NCBI GenBank assembly: GCA_014925825.1
Contig: JACGCK010000021.1
Location: forward strand, 372,001-436,000
DNA: 64,000 nucleotides
Reading direction: 5' to 3'
Origin: Pholiota molesta
Lineage: Eukaryota; Basidiomycota; Agaricomycetes; Agaricales; Strophariaceae
The first letter of the stretch is position 1. The number at the start of each line of letters is the position of its first letter. The translations under genes and the position numbers were made by a program. Shown here piece after piece: positions 1 through 9,642 of this stretch. The notes below the pieces were generated by a model. That model searched no databases. It had not been told where the DNA came from and worked only from the letters and a program-made list of their open reading frames with translations.

Positions 1-189
1 AAAACTTAGCGTGACTCCATGTATTGCGCTCTAAAATCCGATACAATGGGTAGAATAATTATAGCGATAATGCACCACCTACGATATCTATTGTCTCATT
101 GTAATGTGTGAAAATGGTTCAAAATTTATTGCGCTTTGTTACAATATCATGACATATTTCTTATAGTACTACGACTCGGAAAAGCTGTG

Positions 190-774
190 GAATTATACTA
201 ATAGTACATCTAGGAATTCACTACGCGCAATAGGAGCAGCGCAATCACGAGTGCGCACAAACACGCCATGCAGCTGATATATCAAACCAAGCTGCATGCG
301 GCAGCGATAACGAAAAAGCGCTGGGCCGGGCGACTCATGTGGCCATTTTCGCGCTTGCCGTAATTTTTGTGAAGAGTGTTGAAGAGGGCGGAGTTGACCA
401 GGGCACCAGGCCAGATCATGCTTGAAGTCCAGACGACGAACGGGCGCAATAAGCCACCGAGAGCGAGGCCGAGAATTTGTGAGCCGAGTGCAAGGAGGAT
501 TTGGAAGCACAGGCGTAGGAATATCGTAGAAAATGCGATTGGTGAGGACGACTTCAGTGGAATAAGCACCACTGGTAACAACGCTGGCCATGACCGTGAT
601 GCAAACGTGCTCCATGATGTTGAAGGGGCTGGGATTGAGCAACCAAACATAAACGAAGTGGTTTGTAACGTGTAGTTGGAAGAATAGCCGCCAGTGCTTT
701 ACCGCAAGGGAGAGAAACCAACTGAGCAATGAACGACATGGCAGGCTAGGATTGACGACGCCATCGCCTCGCAA
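190..774 (-). pseudogene. OPT oligopeptide transporter fragment, frameshifted
   Basis: Remnant of an oligopeptide transporter (OPT family, plasma-membrane peptide/siderophore uptake). One minus-strand frame reads the family signature NPSPFNIMEHVCITVMAS followed by SGAYSTEVVLTNRIFYD. Near position 512 the homology jumps to another frame, which continues with FQILLALGSQILGLALGGLL and SMIWPGALVNSALFNTL, both classic OPT transmembrane blocks. No splice signals fit the jump, so I read it as a frameshift. Only about 190 residues of a normally 700-900 residue protein remain, and both ends are missing. It sits at the left edge of a fragment-rich stretch. Family assignment is firm; non-functionality is inferred from truncation plus frameshift. 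Confidence 0.8.
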
Positions 775-780
775 GTAACT

Positions 781-2400
781 CGACGGCGAGCGGCGCGTTC
801 TGGCTGGCGCCGTCCTGCTCAGCCCTCGTCTGCCGTGCAGCGACCGCGCCTGTTCGATCTCGTCTGCGTTCTGCAGGAAACGCTGACAACGGGGGTGGTC
901 AGTACTTGCACGGCGGCACGAGCTCGCCGCTTACCACCCGCGGACGCCTGCGCTCACCCATTCCCGCTCTCCTCGACACCTGCCGACTCTCGTGGCCCTG
1001 TGTTGTTTGTTCTGGATGGCGGTGTGCCCTGCTTGAAGGCGAGCAGAGATCGCTTCAGCGGAGGATTCCTTGAGACGTAGGGCGGAAGAATGTCAGAGGC
1101 GCGGACCGGCGACGAGGCAGACCATAGACCGTAGACGGCAGCGCGGACGCCGTTGGCGCCTTGTGGGCACCCAACCGACGTGCGGCGCGCTCTTGCTGGC
1201 GCTCTCCTCTACAGCCCGTGGTGCACATGCTTGCTCGTTGGACGCCACCGCCTTCTGACAATGCCGCCTCCAACAACACGCTGGCGCGGCCGCCTCCTCT
1301 AGTCCCCACTAAGCGGCTACGAGGACGTTGAACGAGCAATGACCACCACTGCGGCTGCCTGCTCCTGCTCCCCTCTCTGCGGCTACGACGACGAACGAGC
1401 ACCATCAATGTATTTACACATCCTGTCGTAGTATAGACAAATATATTTTATTGTTTAACTATACAAATAAACTTGAAGATGTTTTCTTTTGACAAAATTG
1501 CTACCAGGGTGTTACTTATCTTATAGCCAGAGATGCCGGCACAAAAGCAACAGTGCTGTATTACTATCAGTTGTCACAGAAGCATTTGGATGAAGCACTG
1601 CAATGCTGTATTGGTCCTTGTCAGGCCAGAGACTGGTATTGACAGCCCTTCTCAGAGAAATATACATTAGAACACTTCAATCTTCAGAGATTATAGTAGC
1701 TTGTTTTTGTATTTAGAGGAAATGTGATTGTACTAATTTGTAGATGTAAACTTGAATCATGAAAGAGGCATGTGCAATGACAGACTCTCGCTTCTATTAG
1801 AAAATTACCTGAGATGAAGTGTTTGTGAGTATTATTCAGTCCCAAACAACCTTCGTTGAAGGCCGTGCACTTTTCCTTCTCTAGAACTTGTCGGAAATAC
1901 ACAAGAAATACATGCAGATCACTAATTTCAGAGATTGAGCCAATGTTACCTTCTGCTTTAAATTATAGCACAATTTAAACTAGTCACAACATATAATTGC
2001 TGCCTATTGTCATTATTGTAGATCTAGTTCGAATTCTCTGCCACTGAGCACCATAGCAATTTTAATCCAATGTCGGTGAGCGCTTGGTGAGCGCCAATGA
2101 GGGAAATCCCTGGGCACTATTTTTGGGAACGGCCGGAATCTCCCTGGGCCAAACAACGCACCACAGGGGCTCTGGACCTCCCTGGGAATGACCAATTTTT
2201 CGTGGAGGGCCAGCATGGTAGATCATGTGACAACGGAATGCCTCTCAACTTGAACTTCGCGTCGAAGATTCGAACTCAACTTCGCGTCCACCTCCTAAGT
2301 ACTACCAAGCGCATGAGAGTAGCCCCAGGCCAATTTTTTATACTGTAAGTCTTATCTTTGGCGGATCGATCGAGCTCGCGCCCGGGCTCTCGATCTGCCT
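781..2400. other. No recognisable gene; GC-rich then AT-rich intergenic DNA
   Basis: Positions 781-1400 are GC-rich and open in several frames, but no frame shows a known domain. The phrase around 970-990 (ctctcctcgacacctgccga) recurs with changes near 2914-2935, which suggests repeated or duplicated DNA. 1430-2000 is AT-rich without coding character. 2090-2230 has several ccctggg blocks of unknown meaning. Confidence 0.5.
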
Positions 2401-2984
2401 GATGCCACTTGGAAGATTGCTCATCCACTCTTTATTCATGTACAATCACCTTCCCACTCGAACGACGTGTGTGTTTTCCAACTGGCAAACCCCTTGGCCA
2501 CCTACAATGCTCCGCAGGGACATCACAGCCAAAGATGGCAACGATGGAGGCTCGCCACTCCTACACCCTGCTGCTCTCCATCGCTCTCGACGACGACGAC
2601 AAGAATTCCGGGCGCTCGCAACGAAGGACCTCAACCGAAGATTGGATGAATGGGCAACGCGAGGCGCCAGCCCGCTCGAGCGTATATACGGTACGTCGGC
2701 GCTCATTGCAACGGCATGCCGCAACGCTGACGACGTGTTTGACGCGCCATGGTCGATGTCGACGTGTTCCGTATGAGCACCAGCAAAGCACCAGGCCTAT
2801 CGTTCCATGCCACGGGATGTGTCGGTGGCTACCAGGGGAAATTAACGTGAGCTTCCTTCCGTTGTCCTACATCCGTGCTTACCTCGCCCCTGCCAGCGCC
2901 TCGCCATGCACCACTCTCCTCGACGCCTGCCGACTCATCGGCCGCCGACGCGCACCCGCCGGCTCTCATTGCCCCTTCTCACTG
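2401..2984 (+). other. Unrecognised open frames, probably gene fragments
   Basis: Two overlapping plus-strand frames (2402-2776 and 2409-3032) are open. The first has a protein-like stretch in its second half (EFRALATKDLNRRLDEWA, then GTSALIATACRNADDVFDA) that I cannot place. Because a real ISWI fragment follows immediately, this may be another captured or decayed exon. No start context, introns or complete domain can be defined. Confidence 0.3.
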
Positions 2985-3205
2985 CGTCGTTCGCGAAGGA
3001 TGAGCGCGCAAAGAGCATTGCCAGTCGCCTGATCTCGCAAGACTTTGACGCGTGCATCACATCGTACGAGATGTGCCTCATCGAGCAGGGCACGCTGAAG
3101 AAAACCTTGTTCGAGTATCATCATCGACGAGGCGCACCGGGTCAAGAACGTGGATAGCGTGCTCCCGCAGATCGTGCGCAACTTCTCGTCATGCGGGCGG
3201 CTGGG
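2985..3205 (+). pseudogene. ISWI/SNF2 chromatin-remodelling ATPase fragment
   Basis: A short piece of the helicase core of an ISWI-type (ISW2-like) nucleosome-remodelling ATPase. The frame reads KDERAKSIASRLISQDFD, then CITSYEMCLIEQGTLKK, matching the region between motifs Ia and II. A frameshift at about 3116-3120 follows, and the next frame gives the DEAH-box motif II block IIIDEAHRVKNVDSVLPQIV. Only some 70 of about 1,100 residues are present, there are no flanking exons, and the conserved GTPLQNN motif that should follow is absent. It is therefore a dead fragment, probably a stray copy of the host's own gene. Confidence 0.8.
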
Positions 3206-3489
3206 ATCGCCGCGCGCAGTGGCAGGGCGCGACGTGCTCGCAAGGCGGATGGCGCTGCCGGATGGCGCAGTGGGCGCCGCTACCCTTGCATAGGACAATG
3301 ACGGTCTGGTGTGGGTGGGCTGCACAGGCAATAAGAGAATCTCAAAGGGGAGGACGAACGAGCATGCAGACGGCAGGGAGGATGCTGCAAGCCTTGCACT
3401 TACCGTCTACACCAGCACTACATATGCAGCGCTCTGCGGCGTGGAGACGCGAAAGTGGAATATGATTATGTAGACTAAGATGGTATCAT

Positions 3490-3735
3490 TACTCCTACTG
3501 CCAACTACTGCTAAAATCAATCCAAAGCGGGTCGAGAGTAGGATTCAACTGAATGGCCTTTAGGATTATTTGTAGGCTTAAATGGTAGAGTTAATCCTAC
3601 TGTAAATCAATACCAAGTAGGCTCGAGGAGGATAGGATTAAATTTATTGGTCATCTTAGGCTTGTCTTGACTATGAAACAAAGGATATACTTAATCCTAC
3701 CGCCCTTGAGGAGATAAGCTAGGATTAAGAGAACG
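3490..3735. repeat. Degenerate tandem repeat rich in aggattaa/taatcctac
   Basis: Roughly 90-base units recur two to three times with drift. Each contains taatcctac, a caatnccaag-like block, a gctcgag/gtcgag block and aggatta, ending in tgtaggctt or cttaggctt. The repeat abuts the truncated 5' end of the F-box pseudogene at about 3740, so it marks or caused that breakpoint. Confidence 0.5.
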
Positions 3736-3739
3736 AGCT

Positions 3740-4850
3740 GATATCACTGTTCTTAGCGACTCTCCCGACATTATCAATTACATTCAGAATTTACATATCC
3801 TAGATCATGGCAGGATGCTCGTGAGTGCAAAAGTCATGTCCGATGAAGAGGAATGTCTATGCTACATCCTCACGCGTCGGTATCCCAATCTGAAGCGAAT
3901 GGAGGTGTCACTCCATGCCAAATGGGTTCTTCTTCCCGTCCAAGTTCAATATGCGTTCGAACTTTCATTCTCCTTGCCCTTGCTGCAGGCAGTATCATTG
4001 GAACACGTCCAAATACCTGCTGATCTGTTGTCGTATCTGCACTCCATACCATCCCTCGAGATCCGATGTGAAGTCTTTCCACCATGCGATAATGTCGCCT
4101 ATCCAAACATGCATTGTACTCCAAAGATGTTGAAATACTCTGACCCCAGGCAATCCGAGGACGGATTTAACAACATTTTCCTCGCCAACTCGGCGCCCCT
4201 CCTCTCCAAAATCGAGGATTTGGAAATTCATGCTCCAGCGCGTCAGCTTAGGCTTTTTCAGGCCCACTTTCAAAACTGTTATCAAACGCTGACGACGCTG
4301 AAAATGTGTCCCATTCACGAGTCGTCCGATGCGGGTGGGAATGAAAGTAAGTACCTCTTTGGTCCTGTTCAACGCATACGTACAGCGTCTCAACGGCCCG
4401 TATTTTCCAATCCAGCATTCTCTTTAAATCTGGAGAGTCTTGCTCACCTCAAGTCGTTAGTGCTCTACGCTACCATCTCTAAAGAGTGGAGTACTGGCAT
4501 TGATCAAGATTCAAAATGCATTCTGGTGGATGCTCGACACTCTACAAACATGTCATCAGCCCAGCCTTATTGACAACATAGAAATCGTAATCCAAGCGGA
4601 GGACCTGGAGGACACAAAGAGATGTCCCTGGAAAGAAGTGGAGAGAGTGCTTCACCCTCGTGTAGGATGGCAACGTCTCAAAGAATTACACATACGCCAT
4701 AATGTGTCGTGCTGGAGTCACAGAGAAGAAGGATATGCAGACCGCGTTATTTGCGAAAGTTGCCGGTTCTGGCAGGCATGATTTCCGTACGGTTCACAAT
4801 TTCTTCTCCCTTCTTCTACGCTGGTTAGGATAGCTGTGGATTTGGGGAAC
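3740..4850 (+). pseudogene. F-box/leucine-rich protein pseudogene (copy 1), 5'-truncated
   Basis: This is a close relative of the gene at 39.9-41.4 kb and a more distant one of that at 32.4-33.8 kb. Homology starts abruptly at about 3745 (the frame reads LSDSPDIIDYIQNL-like sequence), so the N-terminal 120-150 residues including the F-box are missing. Relative to the 40-kb copy it has seven extra bases near 4507-4513, just after GIDQ. This shifts the frame before the FWWMLDTLQTCHQPSLIDN block. A second frame change near 4740 precedes the C-terminal block ending in PVLAGMISVRFTI. The shared intron position (donor at about 4348) is retained. It is best read as a dead segmental copy. Confidence 0.85.
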
Positions 4851-5015
4851 ATTATGCACTTCATATCTCTCGCGTGGTGTGACATCATGGCGCCTCGCTC
4901 CTACTTATACGTAGTCGATGTATACAAAGTCAAAAGTGTCTTCTTCCAGAAGTTATAAGAACAGCCAGATGGACAGAAATTCGAACGTCAGAAGCTGTGA
5001 GAGTTTCTATTATTT

Positions 5016-5043
5016 ATACCCACAAAGATATACCCACAAAGAT
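5016..5043. repeat. Perfect 14-bp tandem duplication
   Basis: The unit atacccacaaagat occurs twice head to tail, about 75 bases left of the transposon's left motif cluster. It could be a footprint or slippage product; nothing more can be said. Confidence 0.7.
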
Positions 5044-5111
5044 AAAGTATGAAGCAAGACGCATGAAGCATCTGCCCGTTTTCCAGATACTGTACCAAAT
5101 CAATCAATTCG

Positions 5112-5200
5112 GCAGGCACTGTGACCTGTGACCGTGTCGCCGAAATATTGATGTCGTCATATCTAGATGGGACATGTGACCTTGCCGAAAAATTTCGGCA
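5112..5200. repeat. Left subterminal motif cluster of the transposon
   Basis: Contains the 15-mer tgtgacctgtgaccg at 5120-5134, a further tgtgacc near 5174, the decamer GCCGAAATAT near 5140, and a near-palindrome tgccgaaa-aa-tttcggca at about 5183-5200. The right end repeats the 15-mer in direct orientation and the decamer in inverted orientation. Confidence 0.55.
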
Positions 5201-5267
5201 GCAAGTCTTGAGTGCGAGTCCGCGACTCAGATAGGACAAACCAAACTACGCCTGTGAGCAACAGCCT

Positions 5268-8200
5268 ATGGCTATACCACACCAGATCCAAGAGGAACTC
5301 TTTCCAAGTCCTCATCTTTCTATCCTGGGCCTTCTTCAATACCAACTGCCTCTGATTGCGAAAACTCTACCCCCAGATACAACATGCACCTCATTCTTCC
5401 ACAACGACTTGCCAACCATGGAGACAGCTGCCTCGATATCTCAAATCCTCTCACCACCCATCAACTTTGTCCAACTGTTACAGCGGGAGCTACCAAAGGC
5501 GATCAAACGTGGCTGTCGGTCGCTTCAATGTCCACACAGCATGTCAACATTAGGAAACACTTACCCGTTATGGGTCATTGAGTACTGGTTGCGAATTGAC
5601 GATGTGCGATGTTTTCGGGATGCATGGTGTATCGCCGAAGGCAATCTACAGGAAAAGGCACGAAGGTGGAATGGAAAAGGAAAGCTTGAGGCAAGGAATC
5701 TGGTCTATCGAATTCTTGATGGACTCTCGACAATGGAATGGAGCAATCGACTCGCCGGTTTCTCCAGCAATGCAACAGAATCCCTCGCAATCCTTACAGC
5801 CTACACTTCAAATGCATGGTTTAGAGATGAGCATGCCAATCAAATGCTTGAACTCTTACAGAAGCAACTCGCCCGTGCCCATATTTCATCCGTCGAAATC
5901 GCTTCCACCTGGCTATATGAAACAATCAGCAAGGGCTTTGAAAAGGATGAATATCTCACCGCAAAGAACTATCAGTCATGCCGGCATTTGGCGTATCGCC
6001 TCAAATCTGGGACTATTGATTGTCTAGGGCTCCTGATCAACCATGATCGGAATCACTGGGTGGCTGCAGTCATTGATTTTCGGGAACATCGCATTCTGTA
6101 TGGTGACCCTATGGGAATTCCGATTCCATCGACAATACAGAAAAGACTCACTTGGTGGACCCAATTGCATACCGATGAACTGTTTACATACGACCTGCTC
6201 CCTATAACGCACCAACAGGACATGTTTTCATGCTGTCTGCTATCCTGGAATGCCCTACAAGCTTATTTCTTGGAGGCGGAGGAGTTGATGAGTAGCGAAG
6301 ACGTTTTCGAGGGACGCCTAAAGGTTCTGATAAATGTTATCGATGAGCATCAGTCTCAATTGAATGTAAGAAATCTTCACTCACCAAAAAAGCTCTCCAC
6401 CTGAATTCAATTTACGACAGATGATTACTGAAAGCCCATTCGACATTCAGACAATCTCTGAACATGGCCCTTACAGCGAGCTGGCAGAATCTCAGCAAGG
6501 CGAGGACAAGACAGAGATCGATTCCTACAATAATGATTTTGTTAGCATGGATGTCACGGTAAATGAGGATAATGAAGGCGACAGTGAAAGCCATGCAAAC
6601 ACACCTTCAAAGGATACAAAAACCGGTGAGAAATTTGTCAATGTTGTAAAGAAACGAAGACATGAGTAACCCATAGGTTCAGCAGAGCCTCAAGGCCTGT
6701 TTCGCTACTTCAAAAAGGGAACTATAGAACAATTCCGTCAAGACCTAGATAGACAGGATGAGAGGATGAAACAGTACCGCGAAAATGATCTACATAGAGC
6801 GGAAAAATTTGCTCTAAAAAAAGCGGCCGATGAGCGTGAAGCTGCGCGATTACGAAAGGAAAAGTCACGGGCAAAGAAGAGAGAGGAGGAGGTTGCCGCA
6901 GGTTTACGAGATTCTAATGGAAAGAAAAGACGCGTAAGTAATCATTTTATGGCGCCTTCGTTGATACTCACAAGTCCAAAAAAGTTTAGCGAAATGGAAT
7001 TAGCTGATATTCCATCACCACTTGAAAACACATCAATTGCAGAGCTTTCAAGGCCAGCACGAGCACTGAAAGAAAAGTTCAAAGCAGCGGTACAAAAACC
7101 ACAAGGCCGACAACGGACAAACCTCCCTCGGCCAGCCAAATATCACAATTGGTTCTCTCCGTTTTTGTGGTCACAGATTGAGAAGGCGAAGAAGCATGCA
7201 GGCTGGGATATGAAAGCATCAGCAATCGTGGCTGCAGCCAAAAAAATCGACCCAGTAGTATTCAAAGGACTCAGCCGTACCACAGTCGAGGGTTGGATAG
7301 ACCGTTCTGGAAAGGTGCCACGCTGGACAGAAAATGTTCTTCGTCGGATTCAACAAGGCAACAATCCTGGTCATAATAAAGGTGGTCAACGCAGTGTTTT
7401 GGTAGGTTTTAAATATTCGCTAAGACTTACTCGCTAATTTTCCCCCCTTCGTAGTCTCGTTATCCCGCTGTATGTGAAGCAATCAAAGCTCGCTTGCTAA
7501 GCCTCCGCGAGGCTGGTGCACCACTTACAGTGATCACTATGCGAGGAATCATGTTAGCAGTGATTACTGTTATGGAGCCATCGATTCTCGACTTACCGTA
7601 CCGCGATGGATCAACATTCAAGGCATCCGACCAGTTCGTACGTCGTTGGGTCAAGGAAAATCTTAATTGGGTTGAGCGCAAGGCAACCCGTGCTGCACAA
7701 AAGGTTCCAGCTGACTGGGAAGACAAATGTGAGAAGTCGTTCCTTCGAAAGGCATATAGCATAAAGGAATACGACATACCATCACCGCTCTACGTCAACT
7801 CCGATCAGACGCAAGTGGTCTATGCTCCGGGTGACAAGATGACCTACGCAGAGTGTGGGGCAAAACAGGTGTCTCTTGTTGGTGGCGAGGAAAAACGTGC
7901 GTTTACTGTGATGGTCTCTGTGTCGAACGATGGATTCTTGTTGCCATTTCAAGCAATTTATGAAGGCAAAACGAATGCATCCTGCCCATCAAAAGATTCA
8001 CCACATTATGAAGACGTTATTAGAGCTGGGATGCTTCTGGAATTTTCGGGAACAGCCACTTACTGGTCGAACATGCAGACGATGAAGAATTTTGTGAAGA
8101 AGATTCTCGATCCATACTTCAACAGAATTCGTGCCAGTCTGAACCTTCCTTCAACTCAGAAGGCACTGTGGCAGATTGACGTCTGGTCAGTCCATCGATC

Positions 8201-9108
8201 TAAAGAGTTCCGTGACTGGATGTCAGCAAATTACAGCAACATAATTATTGATTTCGTACCTGGCGGATGCACCGGCCGTCACCAACCTTGCGACGTAGGC
8301 ATTCAACGACCGTTCAAGCACTCTATGAAGCGATCATATCATGAAGCAGTGGTCAACGAGATGCTCGAAAGCATCAGCACCAATGAAGCAGCAGGAATAC
8401 TCGATAAACGGCTCAAAACAGTCAGAGACCGGAGCGTAACATGGCTGTGGAATGCTTACAGGGCTGTCAACCATGTGAATCTGGTGCGAAAGGTGCGGCC
8501 TACCTTTATTTGTCAATGAATCTCATGCTCAGCCGATGTGTCACTTTTTAGGCCTTCGAGATGTGCACAGTGCGAGGGTGGAATCTCTCCTACTCAAGTT
8601 TGACGTCGTTCGAGGCTCGTGAAAAACTTCGAAACCTGAAAGAAGAAGACCGTGAATTTGGAATGAACTCACATCAAACAAAGAAGACACCTTACCTCCG
8701 GTGGAACAGATTGTCCCAGAAGACACCATCGTTGACGATTGCGACAGCGGGAACCTTGGAGACGATAGCAGCATCTCGCTGCCGATCGTCATCAAGAGCA
8801 CAATGAGGGAGAACCTAGCAAGCAGCACTATCATTGAAAGGAATCAGGACGGTCTCGTAACTCTGGACTCCAATGCGCTGGCAGAGCAAGAGGAAGAAGA
8901 ACCTATCGAAAATGACAATGCTTGTGTTGATATTCCCACCACTGTCACTGGAGAAGCATCGACGTCCACGCAGCCCGTAGTCGCAGCAAGTTCCACAACA
9001 TCAGACATGCAAGGGAGAGGAAAGCGGACGCGGATTCCCAATCGCCGATATGCAGTAAAAGACTTCATGCGCCATGACGACAAAGACGCCTCCGATGTTG
9101 AAATGTAG
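5268..9108 (+). CDS. Ulp1-type protease fused to pogo-like DDE_1 transposase
   Basis: I model exons 5268-6365, 6421-6625, 6686-7401, 7455-8492, 8552-8618 and 8684-9108. Introns are 52-65 bases and the sum is an unbroken frame of 1,182 residues. The N-terminal third is a Ulp1/SENP-like C48 cysteine peptidase: His263 (NHWVAAVID), Asp280 (LYGDPMG) and Cys322 or Cys323 (QQDMFSCC). A Lys/Glu/Arg-rich coiled coil follows (about 6750-6930), then a DNA-binding helical region with KGLSRTTVEGWIDRSGKV. The DDE_1 catalytic core follows with Asp at 7803 (VNSDQT), Asp at 8178 (WQIDVWSVHRS) and Asp at 8292 (HQPCDVGIQRPFKH). The tail is acidic. Introns 2 and 5 are inferred because they remove an in-frame TAA (6667) and a frame change near 8680; they need transcript support. 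Separate genes are possible but less parsimonious. Confidence 0.75.
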
Positions 9109-9504
9109 GCGTTGAGCTCGTGTTTGAGAGATCATTGACTTGGATAAAAAATCTATTGGGCAATGAAAGCTAGGTACATACTCAAAGACTCAGCTATTGG
9201 TAGGTATCCAATAGATACATTCCCCAATCCCTCCTCCCATTCCCTTCATCCCTTCATCCGTGTCAATCCTTGCACACATCGTGCTTCCTTGCATGTCTTA
9301 GTTCAGAACAATCGGTCTATTTCCTTGACCAAGAGTGGAGGGCCAGCGCACAACCCCGCTGGATGTTCCATGCAGCCAGCAGCAGAATTGCAGTACGGTG
9401 GGATAGGGACGAGTGGTGACGATGGACGACGGTGGTGGGAGCTTGGGAACATCGATGTTGGATGGTTGATTCGTTGATGCCGCGTTCCAGCGGAGTTGCC
9501 CGGG

Positions 9505-9612
9505 CATGTGACTTTTAGGGGTGTTTGTTTGCCTGTGGAACCATTTCGGCACCTGGCGGTGTGACCTGTGACCGAGACCATATTTCGGCCGTTTTGGGTG
9601 GTCTGTGACCCG
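9505..9612. repeat. Right subterminal motif cluster of the transposon
   Basis: Contains the 15-mer tgtgacctgtgaccg (9560-9574), identical to the left end, plus catgtgac near 9506, ctgtgacccgtg near 9603 and atatttcggc near 9580 (inverse of the left decamer). It ends about 30 bases before the stop codon of the neighbouring DUF6534 gene. Confidence 0.55.
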
Positions 9613-9642
9613 TGTACAAAAGTAACAGATACCCAATACCAA

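Larger units (their letters stand above)
5100..9625 (+). mobile_element. DNA transposon carrying a Ulp1-DDE fusion gene (approximate limits)
   Basis: A class II element of about 4.5 kb. It encodes one gene (5268-9108) that joins a C48 protease to a pogo/Fot1-like DDE transposase. Both flanks carry the same 15-base string tgtgacctgtgaccg (5120-5134 and 9560-9574) plus further TGTGAC(C) and GCCGAAAT motifs, which resemble subterminal transposase-binding repeats. I could not identify exact terminal inverted repeats or a target-site duplication, so the limits are estimates. The right limit must lie left of 9643, where the next gene ends. The intact reading frame suggests recent activity. Confidence 0.75.

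Noticed and set aside
6667..6669. In-frame TAA between the Ulp1 part and the transposase
   Set aside because: A gtgaga...cagcag intron (6626-6685) removes it and keeps phase, so I do not call it a nonsense mutation.
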